The notes: generated by a model not told the origin, from the letters alone. A stretch of DNA of 64,000 nucleotides from Anaerococcus lactolyticus ATCC 51172 (GCF_000156575.1 NZ_GG666044.1:95220-159219); one strand, 5' to 3'. Shown: positions 15,885-26,390, counted from the stretch's first letter. Numbers and translations are program-made.

Positions 15885-17348
15885 CTATTTTCTCTTTGCA
15901 AGTTTTTTATAAGAATAAGGTGAAAATAGTAAAAGCATAGGATATAGCTCAAGTCTTCCAAATAGCATGGCAAAGGTCAGGGTAAATTTAGATGTTGGTG
16001 CCATGGCTGCAAAGGAAGATACGGGACCAAAATCTTTTAAGCCTGGTCCTACGTTATTAAAGGTTGTAGCAACAGCTGCGAAGGCTGCTTCGAAATTTTC
16101 TACGTCCCTACTAACTATTACCATAAAGAGGATAAAGAGCAAGATATATGAAACCAAATACTTGTTTACTGCTTCTTCTAATTCCTCATCCATCTTTTTG
16201 CCGTCAAGTTTTGTGATAGTTACTCTTCTTGGATTGATAACTTTTTTTATGTGGTTGATGGTTGCTTTAAATAAGATTAAAAATCTTGAAACCTTAAAGC
16301 CACCCGCAGTAGAGCCTGCAGATGCACCTATAAACATTAACAAGATTAAAATGTTTCTTGAAAACATCGGCCAAGCACCATAGTCTGCCGATACATAACC
16401 TGTTGTTGTCATTATTGATGAGACAGTAAATAGGGATTGAATGCCAGTGTAGGCTAGATCATCATAATAGCCTCTGATATTAAAGAAGATTAAACCAGTA
16501 GCGATGGCGATTATTCCCAAGTACCAATAAAGTTCTTCTGACTTAAAGCCCTCTCTTGCAGACCTAATTAGGGCGTAATAATAGAGGTTAAAGTTCACCC
16601 CGAATAAAATCATGGCAACAGAAAGTACTAATTCAATATATCTTGAGTCATAATAGCCTACTGATAGACCCTTATTTGCAAAGCCTCCAGTACCTGCTGC
16701 ACCCATAGCATAAATTATTGCATCAAATAGGTTCATTCCTCCAAACATTAAAAATATAACTGTAATGAGGGTCATTACCAAATAAATTATGTATAAGACT
16801 CTGGCAGTTTTACCAAGCTTTGGTGTAAGTTTGCCAAAAGATGGCCCTGGCATTTCTGCTTGAAGGAGGTTTGATGATTCTTTATTTGATTTTGGCAAAA
16901 TCGCTAGGGTAAATACCAAAATCCCCATACCTCCTATAAGGTGGGATAGGGACCTCCACATAATAATTGAATGAGGCAATAATTCCACATCATTTGCTAC
17001 AGATGCCCCACAAGTTGTAAAACCACTTGCCATCTCAAAAAAAGCATCTAGGAAGGTGTGGTAATTTGTCGGTGTAAGGTAGAGGGGAATGGCTCCGATT
17101 ATAGAAAAAATCACCCAACATGCCGCTGTAGTAAAAAGTGCTTCTCTGGTGTAGATATGACCTTGTTCGTCGCCTATTTTTACAAGTAGGCTTCCACCTA
17201 GACCAGAAATTAATATCGGCAAAATAAAGTATAACTTATCCTTAAATCCTTCTTGGTAGATAAAGGCAACCAAGAGTGGGACCAACATTAATAGTGCCAA
17301 GACTTGAAGGAGCCTACCCAGAAGATAATTTATCGTCTTAATATTCAT
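15885..17348 (-). CDS. trkH: Potassium uptake channel subunit TrkH/KtrB
   Basis: The 487-residue protein has about ten hydrophobic helices and the four degenerate selectivity loops of the SKT superfamily, recognisable around TCGASVAND (about 113), GTGGFANKG (about 219), TTGYVSAD (about 322) and FNNVGPGL (about 439). It forms the membrane channel, gated by the cytoplasmic TrkA ring. It starts 2 bp after trkA and ends just before the rplM promoter. The length fits TrkH rather than the shorter KtrB. Confidence 0.92.
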   Translation of the reverse strand: MNIKTINYLLGRLLQVLALLMLVPLLVAFIYQEGFKDKLYFILPILISGLGGSLLVKIGDEQGHIYTREALFTTAACWVIFSIIGAIPLYLTPTNYHTFLDAFFEMASGFTTCGASVANDVELLPHSIIMWRSLSHLIGGMGILVFTLAILPKSNKESSNLLQAEMPGPSFGKLTPKLGKTARVLYIIYLVMTLITVIFLMFGGMNLFDAIIYAMGAAGTGGFANKGLSVGYYDSRYIELVLSVAMILFGVNFNLYYYALIRSAREGFKSEELYWYLGIIAIATGLIFFNIRGYYDDLAYTGIQSLFTVSSIMTTTGYVSADYGAWPMFSRNILILLMFIGASAGSTAGGFKVSRFLILFKATINHIKKVINPRRVTITKLDGKKMDEELEEAVNKYLVSYILLFILFMVIVSRDVENFEAAFAAVATTFNNVGPGLKDFGPVSSFAAMAPTSKFTLTFAMLFGRLELYPMLLLFSPYSYKKLAKRK

Positions 17349-17350
17349 AC

Positions 17351-18715
17351 TTACTCCAATATATCGTCTAAAACCTTAAAGCTGTGGTTGGTTGTCGCAA
17401 CAAGAACCGAGTCACCAAGATTAATCTTTGATGACCCATTTGGGATTTCTATTTCAACCTGACCATGGTCAATTGCCAAAACCAAACTATCGTCTCTAAT
17501 ACTTAAATCTTTTAGAGGTCTGTTTAGTATTCTAGAATGGTCGATGGCTTTAAATTCTATCACCTCAACTTCACCTTCCTCTAGCCTATATAGGGATGAA
17601 ATTGACTTGCCTCTAGCGTTTACCTTGCTTCTTACCAACCTATTGATCACATCACTTGCTGCCATCTTTGGTGCAAAAGTTGTATCATTGTCTAGGATTC
17701 CAGTCATTTTTAATAGCTTAGTCCTATTAACCTTGGCAATTACCTTTTCAAGTCCTGATTTTTGGGCAAGAAGGGATATCAAAATATTTTCTTCATCTAT
17801 ACCTGTTAGGGCAAGAAGGGCATCAAAATGATTTAACCTTAATTCTTCTAGGACTTCGGGACTGGTACCATCAGCATTTATTACTACAGCTGCTTCGTGC
17901 ATCTCGCTGATATCTTCTGCTTTTTTTCTATCAATTTCTACAACAGTCACCTTAAAGCCTCTGTCGACCAAAAGACCAACAAGGTACTTAGAAATATTTC
18001 CAGCTCCTATTACCAAGATGTTTTCTATGTCGTAGGCACCCTTTTGTTCGTGCCTATAAAAACTATCCACAGCTTCCTTTGCACCTATTACATAAATCTT
18101 GTCCCCAGCTTTTAGGATATCATCACCGTGGGGAATATTAACATCTCCATCAGAATTTATGATACCGATTAGGGTGTGATAATTTTCTGAATAGGTTCTT
18201 AAATCTGAAAGCTTTCTACCATCAAGGTCTGAGCCTTCATCTATTACAAGCTCCATCATTATAGCCCTATCCTTAAAGAAAGATTCTACGTTGAGGGCAT
18301 GAGAATATTTAAGGCTCCTTTGTAGGTCCTTGGCTGCTATGTATTCTGGGTTCACAATGGACATGGCATCGGTGACTTCACCTATAAATCTCCTGTGCTT
18401 AACATAGCGAGGTTCCCTTAGCCTTATAATAATGTTTTTGGCTCCTAAATTTTTGGCGAAAGTCGATGCAATTAGGTTTACATCATCAGACTGGCTTATT
18501 GCTATAAAGAGGTCACAATCCTTTGCTCCTGCTTCAACTAGGGCCTCCACATCTCTGCCATCGCCCACTAAACCCATTACATCATTGGTCGCTAAAAGCT
18601 CTTCTAAAACTTCCTTATTTCTGTCAATTACAACTATATCGTGCCCCTCGTTGGAGAGGTCTTTTGTCACAAAAGAGCCGACTTTGCCGGCTCCTAAAAT
18701 AATTATTTTCATCAA
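17351..18715 (-). CDS. trkA: Trk potassium transporter regulatory subunit TrkA
   Basis: The 454-residue cytoplasmic protein contains two RCK repeats. The first Rossmann unit is IILGAGKVGSFV (about 4-15). The second is ILVIGAGNISKYL at about 233-245. Each is followed by a TrkA_C domain (about 140-220 and 365-450). NAD(H) or ATP/ADP binding to the repeats gates TrkH. It is the first gene of trkA-trkH. Confidence 0.93.
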   Translation of the reverse strand: MMKIIILGAGKVGSFVTKDLSNEGHDIVVIDRNKEVLEELLATNDVMGLVGDGRDVEALVEAGAKDCDLFIAISQSDDVNLIASTFAKNLGAKNIIIRLREPRYVKHRRFIGEVTDAMSIVNPEYIAAKDLQRSLKYSHALNVESFFKDRAIMMELVIDEGSDLDGRKLSDLRTYSENYHTLIGIINSDGDVNIPHGDDILKAGDKIYVIGAKEAVDSFYRHEQKGAYDIENILVIGAGNISKYLVGLLVDRGFKVTVVEIDRKKAEDISEMHEAAVVINADGTSPEVLEELRLNHFDALLALTGIDEENILISLLAQKSGLEKVIAKVNRTKLLKMTGILDNDTTFAPKMAASDVINRLVRSKVNARGKSISSLYRLEEGEVEVIEFKAIDHSRILNRPLKDLSIRDDSLVLAIDHGQVEIEIPNGSSKINLGDSVLVATTNHSFKVLDDILE

Positions 18716-18777
18716 AGCTCCTTAGGAAATTCAAAAATCTTACTAATACCTTACCTCATTTATAGATTTTCCCATAT

Positions 18778-19971
18778 TTATTTCTTTAGATAATCGTAAG
18801 CGTAGCGAGCCAAAAGTTCTGCACCATATTTCATAGCTCTTTCATCTGGGTTAAAGTCTGTGGCGTGGTTTTGTGGATAGGTCGCCTTGTTTTCTGGGTC
18901 CCTGCCACCTATAAACATATAAGTACCCTTGATTCCTGGCACATCCTTATAACCTGATAAATAAAAACCAAAGTCCTCAGACCCAGCGAGTTTTAGGTCA
19001 GTTGAAACATTTTCTTCACCAAAAATTTCTCTTGCTATTTTTACTGAAAGGTCAGTTGATTTTTCTTCGTTGATTACAGCACCTGCTCCCATGTGGTAAT
19101 CAAAGTCCGCCTCTCCTCCGTAAATCTCTGCAGAAAGTTTGGCCACTTTTTCAAGTTCCTTCACCATAAAATCTACTGATTCATTTGAAAAAGACCTGAA
19201 GGATCCATCAAGTCTTATATCAGCTGCAACTGCGTTTGATGCAGATCCACCTTCTACAACTCCCAAGTTAAGCACAACTGGATGAAAGACATTGTCAATT
19301 TTTCTAGCCTGGATAGCGTAGGCTACGTTTATAAAGTTTGCAAGCATAAGCATGGCATCATTGCCTTGGTAAGGAGTGGATGAGTGGGCAGACGTACCCT
19401 TAAATTTCACTGTGAAGAAGGTATTGTTTGCCATGACTTCCCCGTAACCAGTAGCAGCTTTGCCTAAATCCCAAGCAGTGTGGATGTGGATAGCAAAACC
19501 TGTATCTACATCCTTTGTATAACCCCCACTAACAACAGCCCTTCCACCTTCGCCAGTTTCTTCACCAGGTTGGAAAATTATTCTCACCCTTCCATTTAGG
19601 TCATCTTTCACCTTCAAAAGAGCCTTTGTCGCATTTAAAAGCATGGCTGCATGGATATCGTGACCACAAGCGTGGCTTACACCTTCCACTTGGCTTTTAA
19701 AATCAAAGTCGTTTGTTTCTTTGATTGGAAGTGCATCTATATCTGCCCTTAAAAGTACAGTCTTGCCCTTACTTTCTGGATTTATTTCAACCATAAGACC
19801 TGTCGGGTCGATTTCTACAGGATTAAAACCCATAGCCTCAAGTTCTTTTTTTATAAAAGCTGTGGTTTTCACTTCCTTCATAGATAGCTCAGGATTTTCG
19901 TGCATACATCTCCTATCTGCTATCATTTTTTCTTCATTGGCTAATATTGATTTTTTTATAGTATCTGTCAT
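18778..19971 (-). CDS. M20 family metal-dependent amidohydrolase/aminoacylase
   Basis: The 397-residue protein has the HipO/IAA-amidohydrolase layout. Metal ligands are visible in HENPELS (about 24), HACGHDIH (about 101-108) and GEETGEGG (about 136), with a dimerisation insertion in the middle and a final LAGSEDFGFYL. Such enzymes cleave N-acyl or N-aroyl amino acids, or peptides. The substrate is not predictable from sequence. It is a monocistronic gene facing the same way as trkA, and a second family member is encoded at 53963-55168. Confidence 0.88.
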   Translation of the reverse strand: MTDTIKKSILANEEKMIADRRCMHENPELSMKEVKTTAFIKKELEAMGFNPVEIDPTGLMVEINPESKGKTVLLRADIDALPIKETNDFDFKSQVEGVSHACGHDIHAAMLLNATKALLKVKDDLNGRVRIIFQPGEETGEGGRAVVSGGYTKDVDTGFAIHIHTAWDLGKAATGYGEVMANNTFFTVKFKGTSAHSSTPYQGNDAMLMLANFINVAYAIQARKIDNVFHPVVLNLGVVEGGSASNAVAADIRLDGSFRSFSNESVDFMVKELEKVAKLSAEIYGGEADFDYHMGAGAVINEEKSTDLSVKIAREIFGEENVSTDLKLAGSEDFGFYLSGYKDVPGIKGTYMFIGGRDPENKATYPQNHATDFNPDERAMKYGAELLARYAYDYLKK

Positions 19972-20011
19972 AAGTTTTCCTTTCTAATTATCGTATTATA
20001 TATACCCAAAA

Positions 20012-20072
20012 CAAAAAGACTTAGTCTATAATAAATCGCTCTTATCTATAAAAGCGCTTTAAAACTAAGTCC
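20012..20072 (-). terminator. Terminator of the potABCD operon
   Basis: GGACTTAGT pairs with ACTAAGTC, with inner GCGCTTTTATAGATAAGAGC arms, and is followed by TTTTTGTTTT on the minus strand. Confidence 0.8.
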
Positions 20073-20078
20073 TTTTTC

Positions 20079-21158
20079 CTATTCTGCTTGTGGAGCAATC
20101 TTTAAATCCAAATACAAATCATTGTATAAAATAGTTGTTTCCTTGCCCAAATCTTTAAAAACTGTTAATTTGTCAATAATATCATCATCTGGATAAAGAG
20201 TCTTATCTATCCTTGGATTAGGTTTTACTAATTTCATTGCTTTTTTATTTGGAGTTGCATAATGTATATAGTCTGCGTTTTTAGCTGCAACTTCAGGTCT
20301 TAAAAGATAAGAAATTAGGGCATAAGCTCCTTCTTTGTTTTTGCTAGTTTTTGGAATAACCATGGTATCAAACCAAATATTTGACCCTTCTTTAGGTATA
20401 ATATAGGCAAGCTTATCGTTTAAGGCCTCTGCCTTGGCAGCTTCGCCAGAAAAAGTTATTCCTATGTCAGCTTCGCCCTGGGCCACATACATCCTTATTT
20501 CATCAGCAAGGATAGCCTTAACATTTGCCATAAAAGGCACCAGGTCGTTCTTAACCTTCCTTAAGATTTTTTCATCCTTTTCATTTATATCATAACCATT
20601 TTTTAACAAACCAATGCCAAGGGTTTCTCTCGCCCCATCAAAGGAAAGAATCTCTCCCTTAAACTTAGGATCCCAAAGCTTAGCCCATGAATCCAAATCT
20701 TTTGCTCCATACTTTTCGGTATTGTAAATTATTCCAAAAGTCCCCCAAAAATATGGTACTGAATATTCATTGCCCGGGTCATAAATCTGGTCTAGAAATC
20801 TCTCATCAATATTATCAAGCCCCTTGATTTTAGAATGGTCAAGCTTTTCCAAAAGCCCTTTTTGCTTCATCATCTCAACTGTATATTCTGAAGGAAAGGC
20901 GAGGTCATAATGGGTCTTGCCCTGCTCGATTTTGGCCATCATGGCCTCATTGGAGTCGAAGGTTTCGTAGACTATCCTATAGCCTGTTTCCTTTTCAAAA
21001 TCTCTAAGGATTTGTGGATCAACATAGTCTCCCCAATTGTAAAAGTATATATCCTTGTCACTTGAACCTGTAGAGCTCGCATTTAATCTATCTTTACAAA
21101 AAACTAGGAGAAGGGTTAGGCCTAAAATTCCTAAAATAAATTTATAAACCTTGTTCAT
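20079..21158 (-). CDS. potD: Spermidine/putrescine-binding protein PotD
   Basis: The 359-residue extracellular binding protein begins with a signal segment, then IYFYNWGDYVDPQIL, typical of PotD/PotF, followed by FDSNEAMMAKI, YDLAFPSEYTVE, and a later FSGEAAKAEAL. The lipobox candidate LLVFC has a poor -1 residue (F), so lipidation is uncertain. Its start overlaps potC by 17 bp. It delivers polyamines to PotABC. Confidence 0.92.
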   Translation of the reverse strand: MNKVYKFILGILGLTLLLVFCKDRLNASSTGSSDKDIYFYNWGDYVDPQILRDFEKETGYRIVYETFDSNEAMMAKIEQGKTHYDLAFPSEYTVEMMKQKGLLEKLDHSKIKGLDNIDERFLDQIYDPGNEYSVPYFWGTFGIIYNTEKYGAKDLDSWAKLWDPKFKGEILSFDGARETLGIGLLKNGYDINEKDEKILRKVKNDLVPFMANVKAILADEIRMYVAQGEADIGITFSGEAAKAEALNDKLAYIIPKEGSNIWFDTMVIPKTSKNKEGAYALISYLLRPEVAAKNADYIHYATPNKKAMKLVKPNPRIDKTLYPDDDIIDKLTVFKDLGKETTILYNDLYLDLKIAPQAE

Positions 21159-21945
21159 ATTTCTTTGTCTCCCTTCTTTCGATTATATAATAGATAATTA
21201 CCATAACTAAGGAAATAGCAAAAATTATGGCTGATAAGGCGTTAATTTCAAGAGAAATTCCACTCCTAACCCTAGAATAAATTTCTATGGAAAGGGTCGA
21301 AAAACCTGACCCGGTCACGAAAAATGTAACAGCAAAATCGTCAAGCGAATAAGTAAGGGCCATAAAAAATCCTGCAAAAATCCCACTTGCTATATTTGGC
21401 AAGATTATCTTATTTAAAATCATCATATCACTAGCGCCCAAATCTTCGGCAGCCCTTATCATATCCTCATTTAGAGCATAAAGCCTTGGCAAAACCATAA
21501 GGACAACTATAGGAATTGAAAAAGCAATGTGAGCAAGAAGGACCGAGAAAAATCCCATAGGAATTTTCAATAAAATACTAAACAAAATCAAGAAGCTAGC
21601 ACCCATCATGATGTCTGGAAGAACCATCAAAACTGAATTTAGACTTAGAAGCTGTTTTTTGATTTTTTTATTTTTTGTATAGTATATAGAAATCGCTCCT
21701 AAAGTTCCAACAATACTTGCAATTAGAGATGACAAGAGGGCTAAGATTAGGGTATTCAAAACAATATTTAACAACCTCTTGTCAGAAAAAACTGCTTGGT
21801 AATGTTCAAGGGTAAATGATTCAAAAGAATTCATATTCCCACCACTATTGAAGGAATAAAAAATTAAATATGCCAGAGGAAGGTACATAATGATAAAAAC
21901 AAAAATCAAAAATAATTTAGATAATTTGTTTGATTTATTTTCCAT
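21142..21945 (-). CDS. potC: Spermidine/putrescine ABC permease PotC
   Basis: The 267-residue inner-membrane permease has six predicted helices and a clear EAA loop, EDMIRAAEDLGASDMMILNK (about 160-180), which contacts PotA. It overlaps potB (11 bp) and potD (17 bp), indicating a single operon. Confidence 0.93.
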   Translation of the reverse strand: MENKSNKLSKLFLIFVFIIMYLPLAYLIFYSFNSGGNMNSFESFTLEHYQAVFSDKRLLNIVLNTLILALLSSLIASIVGTLGAISIYYTKNKKIKKQLLSLNSVLMVLPDIMMGASFLILFSILLKIPMGFFSVLLAHIAFSIPIVVLMVLPRLYALNEDMIRAAEDLGASDMMILNKIILPNIASGIFAGFFMALTYSLDDFAVTFFVTGSGFSTLSIEIYSRVRSGISLEINALSAIIFAISLVMVIIYYIIERRETKKYEQGL

Positions 21946-22732
21946 TTACTTCCCCCTTCTTGTTCAAAAGCGAAATCACTGCAAACATAATCCCGATTAG
22001 GATAAGGCCTATGGTTGAACCCATGCCCCAGTTTTGAGTCACAAGATAGTGCTGCTCAACAGCTGTGCCTAGGGTGATTATCTTGTTGCCTCCAATTATC
22101 CTTGTAATCAAAAACAAGGACAAGGAAGGGATGAAAACTGCCTGAAATCCAGCTATAACTCCGTCCATTGAAAGGGGTAGGATAATCTTCCTAAAAGTTT
22201 GAAGCTTGCTTGCTCCTAAGTCTTCGCTTGCAATTATATACTCCCTAGGAATAGTATCAATCGATCTAAAGATAGGCAAAATCATAAAAGGAAGCTCTAC
22301 ATAAGAAGCTACTAGGATAAAGGCTGGATTTGTAAATAAAAATCCTTGGCTTGCAAGGCCCAAAAGACCCACTATGGTTCCATTTTTATTAAAAAGTCCT
22401 ATAAAGGCGTAGGCTTTAAGAACGAGGTTTATCCAAGTTGGCAAAATTACCAAAAGCAAAATCAAATCCTTGTGCTTGGACTTAGTCAAAAAATATGAAA
22501 ATGGATAGGCCCACAAAAGTGTAAAGGATGTAATTAAAAAGGCAGTCAAAAATGAATTTAGGGTCATGATTATATAGTTTTTGTTGGAAAAATAAGCTAT
22601 ATAATTATCAAAGGTAAAGTTACCATAAATATCAAAAAATGACTGGTAAAGCAAAAGCAGAATTGGAGCTATTATGAAAACTAAAATCCAAATGTAATAT
22701 ATAAAGGTTAATTTTTGGTATTTTTTAGTCAT
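21935..22732 (-). CDS. potB: Spermidine/putrescine ABC permease PotB
   Basis: The 265-residue permease has six predicted helices and an EAA loop [20 protein letters not shown]. An ATG at 22819 opens a longer frame, but it runs back through the end of potA. The ATG at 22732 overlaps the potA stop (ATGACTAA) and gives the normal N-terminus MTKKYQKL, so it is preferred. Confidence 0.92.
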   Translation of the reverse strand: MTKKYQKLTFIYYIWILVFIIAPILLLLYQSFFDIYGNFTFDNYIAYFSNKNYIIMTLNSFLTAFLITSFTLLWAYPFSYFLTKSKHKDLILLLVILPTWINLVLKAYAFIGLFNKNGTIVGLLGLASQGFLFTNPAFILVASYVELPFMILPIFRSIDTIPREYIIASEDLGASKLQTFRKIILPLSMDGVIAGFQAVFIPSLSLFLITRIIGGNKIITLGTAVEQHYLVTQNWGMGSTIGLILIGIMFAVISLLNKKGEVNGK

Positions 22733-23837
22733 CACTTTCTCCAGTAGCGTACTTTTCGATTCTCTTATCGAAAGCCTCTTCGGTTTCGTTGTAACGCATA
22801 ACGTGGATATTTTCAGCATCTATCTTAATTCCGATGTCATCGCCTTCTTCAAAACGTCTAGTTGTATGGATTTTCCAAGAAAACTCCATCTTATCAATGG
22901 CAATTAATTCATTAAAGACACCACGGAAAAGAATATTGTCAATGTTTACAACTATGTCTGCTTGATTAAGTGGAACAACTTCAATGTCTTCAGGCCTTAT
23001 TACAACTTCTACCCTCTCACCCTTGGCAATACCTGCATCGGAACAGTCAAAGACCTTGCCAGCAAATTCTACCTTATAGTCATCAACCATCCTTGCCTTT
23101 AGGATATTAGATTCACCAATAAATTCTGCAACATAACGGTTGATTGGCTCGTCATATATATCTTTTGGAGGACCTTGTTGGACAATTTTTCCCTTGTCCA
23201 TGACAAAAATATGGTCACTTAAGGCTAAGGCCTCTTCCTGGTCGTGGGTTACAAAGACAAAGGTAATTCCAAGCTCCCACTGGATATCGCTTAGTAATAC
23301 CTGCATAGACTTTCTTAATTTCATATCAAGGGCAGAAAGAGGTTCGTCAAGCAAAAGTACATCTGGTTTATTTACAATAGCACGAGCAATCGCCACCCTC
23401 TGCTTTTGTCCACCAGACATCTGGCTTACCTCACGTCTTTCAAAACCAGCAAGGTTTACCATTTCAAGGGCCTTCTCCACCTCTTTTTTGATTATAGCCT
23501 TGTCAATTTTTTTAATTTCCAAGCCAAAAGCTACATTGTCGTAAACATTCATATGTGGAAAGAGCGAATAATTTTGAAAAACTGTATTGACAGTCCTCTT
23601 GCTCGCAGGCACATCACCAACATTTTTTCCATTTATGTAAACAGAACCCTTACTAGGTTCCAAAAATCCAGCTATTAAATTTAAAATTGTAGTCTTGCCA
23701 CATCCAGAAGGACCCAAAAGAGTATAAAACTTTCCCTTTTCAAGCTCCAAGTCAACGGATTTTAAAACTTCCTCGTCTCCAAAAAACTTTGAAACTCCAT
23801 CAAGAACTACAGAATATTTCTCATAATTTTTATCCAT
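22725..23837 (-). CDS. potA: Spermidine/putrescine ABC transporter ATPase PotA
   Basis: The 370-residue ATPase has Walker A GPSGCGKT (about 42-49), the Q-loop at FQNYSLF, the signature [14 protein letters not shown], Walker B LLLDEP with the D-loop SALD, and the H-loop VTHDQEEAL. The C-terminal third is a TOBE domain (about 275-345), as in polyamine importers. It is the first gene of potABCD, and the gene order matches the standard operon. Confidence 0.94.
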   Translation of the reverse strand: MDKNYEKYSVVLDGVSKFFGDEEVLKSVDLELEKGKFYTLLGPSGCGKTTILNLIAGFLEPSKGSVYINGKNVGDVPASKRTVNTVFQNYSLFPHMNVYDNVAFGLEIKKIDKAIIKKEVEKALEMVNLAGFERREVSQMSGGQKQRVAIARAIVNKPDVLLLDEPLSALDMKLRKSMQVLLSDIQWELGITFVFVTHDQEEALALSDHIFVMDKGKIVQQGPPKDIYDEPINRYVAEFIGESNILKARMVDDYKVEFAGKVFDCSDAGIAKGERVEVVIRPEDIEVVPLNQADIVVNIDNILFRGVFNELIAIDKMEFSWKIHTTRRFEEGDDIGIKIDAENIHVMRYNETEEAFDKRIEKYATGESDD

Positions 23838-23860
23838 ACAACACCCCCCAACATTTTCTC

Positions 23861-23888
23861 ATTATAAAAAGTATACCTCTTTTTCAAA
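23861..23888 (-). promoter_or_regulatory. Probable promoter of potABCD
   Basis: TATAAT lies on the minus strand with a TTGAAA or TTTGAA -35 box 15-16 bp upstream, about 25 bp before the potA start. The spacing is slightly short. Confidence 0.5.
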
Positions 23889-23951
23889 AAATTTATTATA
23901 TAATTTGTAAAGCTTTATTAGATTATAAATTTTTCGCTAATAATAGGCAAA

Positions 23952-23974
23952 AAAATACTGGTCACTTGGACCAG
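23952..23974 (-). terminator. Terminator after the membrane protein gene at 23980
   Basis: CTGGTC CAAGT GACCAG is followed by TATTTTTTT on the minus strand. Confidence 0.85.
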
Positions 23975-23979
23975 CAAAT

Positions 23980-24729
23980 TTATGATTGGATTTCATATCT
24001 ATCATCTAAATATGCATCGGATAATCTCGCCATTAGGATAATAGTTGTAATTACCATTATAACTGCAAAGACTAAAATATAGAAACTAAGCAATCCCCAT
24101 ACAAGAAATTCATCCTTTATTAAAAATACGGACGCTATTAGACCTAAAAATATTATAAGTGGTATGCCAACCCATTTTAAACCTAAGATTAGGGTCTTTT
24201 TAAAGAGTTTCTTGCCTTGGCTAAAAATCTTTCCTATAATTGTCATAACTCCATCTTCACTATCATAATGATCGGCTAGATAAAAGTTTGAGTAGGCAAA
24301 AAATATAGCAAGAACTAAAAATATTATGGCGCACACTATAGGAAGGATTATCGTACCAATAGCAAAAACAGACTTATTGCTTGGACTTGCTACAGCTGAA
24401 AATACACCGACTGCCCCACTTGCTGAAAAAGCGTATTGGGCAATAGCTTGCGCTATAGAAATTAAAAATCCTACTGTAAGGACCTTTCCATTTAAATAAT
24501 TTACCTGGTTTAGGTAGTCTCCTACTGAACCCATCCTATTTCTAATAAGACCACTTGATAAAGAGAAAACAAATACAAAGGAAATTATTCCTGTAAGTAA
24601 ATCTCCTAATATATCTACGATGAAATTATCTCCACCAATAGCAGATATTAGCTTAATCAAAAGGTAATTTGTAAGCCCACCTATAATCATTATCCAAAGT
24701 ATAGACGAAAATCTATATTCTCTTTTCAT
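23980..24729 (-). CDS. Polytopic membrane protein, unknown function
   Basis: About 249 residues with six hydrophobic helices and short loops. No family is recognised; the layout resembles DUF975/YciC-like membrane proteins with a conserved YLADHYDSEDG loop before the last helices. The first ATG (24741) is followed four codons later by an ATG with GGAG six bases before it; that second ATG (24729) is the likelier start. It has its own terminator and is divergent from the GNAT gene. Confidence 0.65.
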   Translation of the reverse strand: MKREYRFSSILWIMIIGGLTNYLLIKLISAIGGDNFIVDILGDLLTGIISFVFVFSLSSGLIRNRMGSVGDYLNQVNYLNGKVLTVGFLISIAQAIAQYAFSASGAVGVFSAVASPSNKSVFAIGTIILPIVCAIIFLVLAIFFAYSNFYLADHYDSEDGVMTIIGKIFSQGKKLFKKTLILGLKWVGIPLIIFLGLIASVFLIKDEFLVWGLLSFYILVFAVIMVITTIILMARLSDAYLDDRYEIQS

Positions 24730-24834
24730 AAAATTCTCCATTGTTAATTTTTTTCATTTATATTAATTTAGCACAATTTATAAAATTTTACCATATTAAT
24801 CTATAATTGGGTATTAATTTACTGAGGTGATATA

Positions 24835-25107
24835 ATGATTAAAATAAATAAAGATAAATCCAGAGCTGAAGCGATTGAAGATGATAAAATAATCGGTCTC
24901 TGCGAATACAAAATTAATGACGGGGTAATTGACATCTACCACACAGAAGTCGATAGGGCCTATGGTGGCAGGGGAATCGCAAAGAAGCTCCTAGATGAAG
25001 TTGTAAATTTGGCTAGGAATGAGAACAAGAAAATTTTTCCAACCTGTTCGTACGTAGCAAAAAAATTTGACGAAGATAGAAAATATGAGGATGTTGACGC
25101 CAGATAA
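24835..25107 (+). CDS. Short GNAT-type N-acetyltransferase (YjdJ/COG2388-like)
   Basis: This 90-residue minimal GNAT has the acetyl-CoA pyrophosphate loop as YGGRGIAKKLL (about 43-53) and the final KIFPTCSYVAKKF strand typical of this small subgroup. The substrate is unknown. It has its own ribosome site and a terminator directly after it. Confidence 0.85.
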   Translation: MIKINKDKSRAEAIEDDKIIGLCEYKINDGVIDIYHTEVDRAYGGRGIAKKLLDEVVNLARNENKKIFPTCSYVAKKFDEDRKYEDVDAR

Positions 25108-25113
25108 AATCTC

Positions 25114-25135
25114 GACCCAATTTTTGGGTCTTTTT
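25114..25135 (+). terminator. Terminator after the GNAT gene
   Basis: GACCCAA TTT TTGGGTC is followed by five T. Confidence 0.85.
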
Positions 25136-25214
25136 CCTTGTTAAAATTCTCCCCTTTCTAGCTTTAAAGATTTTTAGGTGGTATTATAAGGGTAGTTAAC
25201 AAGGGAGGTGAAGA

Positions 25215-26375
25215 ATGGAAAATTCTAATAAAAATTGGCTCAGAAAACCAGGAATCTTATCTGTTTCCATCATTTTGGCTGTAAATGCAATCATAAGTGG
25301 TGGTCTTATTTTTATTAAGGATGAACTCGGCATTTCCCTTGCCCAAGCAGAATTTTTGGTAAGCCTTCCATCAATTACCACCATCATCGCAATCCTTTTA
25401 AGTGAACCGATTAGCCAAAGGATTGGCATTAAAAAATGTGTGAGCCTGGGGCTTTTTTTAGTTGGATCTTCTGCCTTTCTGCCCCTCCTTTCAAGGACCT
25501 ACCTAAGTATTTTTATTTCTAGACTCATACTAGGCTTTGGGGTAGGACTTTACAATGGTCACGCAGCCAGCCTTATAAATATTTTTTACAAAGGTGATGA
25601 GGCGGCAAGTCTCCACGGAATTAGGAATTCTTGTGAGTACATAGGATTAATGTTGCTCTTATTTATAGCTGGACTCATCCTAAAAATATCCTGGCACTAC
25701 GTTTTTCTAACCTATACCATAGCCTTTTTGATTTTGATATTTTTTAACCTCACAGTTGAAGATGTTGTCCATCCCAAAACCCTAGCTGAGGAAAAATTTA
25801 AAATCACCCTCCAAACCATCTTTTTTATGGTCTTTGCAGGGGTGACTTTGATGGATACCACAGCTGTCACAATCAGGTTTTCAACCATAGCCACACAAGG
25901 CCTAGGTCCTAACGCAAACATCAATATGCTAACCATGGTTATACCAATATTTGGGATGACAACAGGGTTTTTCTTTGGCAAGATAAATAGGAAATTAAGG
26001 TCAAAAACCATTTTACTTGGCCTTCTCATCTATATATTTAAAAATATTATCCTAAGCGTTTTTGGGCAAAATGTTTATGTTTATATGGTAGGCATGGCCC
26101 TTACTGCCGTCTCCCAAAGTTTGTGTTTTCCTTATATTTTCGCAGAAGTTGCGAGAGTTACCAGGTCATCCTCATCAAGGATTGTAAATAACCTAATCTT
26201 TGTAGGATCAAACCTAGGTGGATTTTTGGCATCAAGCTTCTTAAGTTTAGTGACCTTGTTTTTCAACCTAAAGGGCCCAACCACGGCCTTCATGGGCTTT
26301 TCAGTCCTCTATCTAGGATTTTTTGCAGTTTACTTCTACGAATATTTAAGTGTAAGGTCTTTTAGACTTAGGTAG
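25215..26375 (+). CDS. Major facilitator superfamily transporter
   Basis: The 386-residue protein has about twelve hydrophobic helices. It carries the MFS loop 2-3 pattern as SEPISQRIGIKKCV and a helix-4 RLILGFGVGLYNG motif, which resembles drug/anion antiporter MFS members. A strong GGGAGG ribosome site precedes the ATG. It is a single gene with its own terminator. The substrate cannot be deduced. Confidence 0.85.
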   Translation: MENSNKNWLRKPGILSVSIILAVNAIISGGLIFIKDELGISLAQAEFLVSLPSITTIIAILLSEPISQRIGIKKCVSLGLFLVGSSAFLPLLSRTYLSIFISRLILGFGVGLYNGHAASLINIFYKGDEAASLHGIRNSCEYIGLMLLLFIAGLILKISWHYVFLTYTIAFLILIFFNLTVEDVVHPKTLAEEKFKITLQTIFFMVFAGVTLMDTTAVTIRFSTIATQGLGPNANINMLTMVIPIFGMTTGFFFGKINRKLRSKTILLGLLIYIFKNIILSVFGQNVYVYMVGMALTAVSQSLCFPYIFAEVARVTRSSSSRIVNNLIFVGSNLGGFLASSFLSLVTLFFNLKGPTTAFMGFSVLYLGFFAVYFYEYLSVRSFRLR

Positions 26376-26390
26376 AAAAAAGCTTATAAA

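Noticed and set aside
20079-21158. Lipoprotein signal in PotD
   Set aside because: The candidate LLVFC has phenylalanine before the cysteine, a poor lipobox, so lipidation was not claimed.
22733-22819. Extended potB start
   Set aside because: It runs antiparallel to no gene but through the coding end of potA in another frame; ATG 22732 overlaps the potA stop and gives the usual PotB N-terminus.
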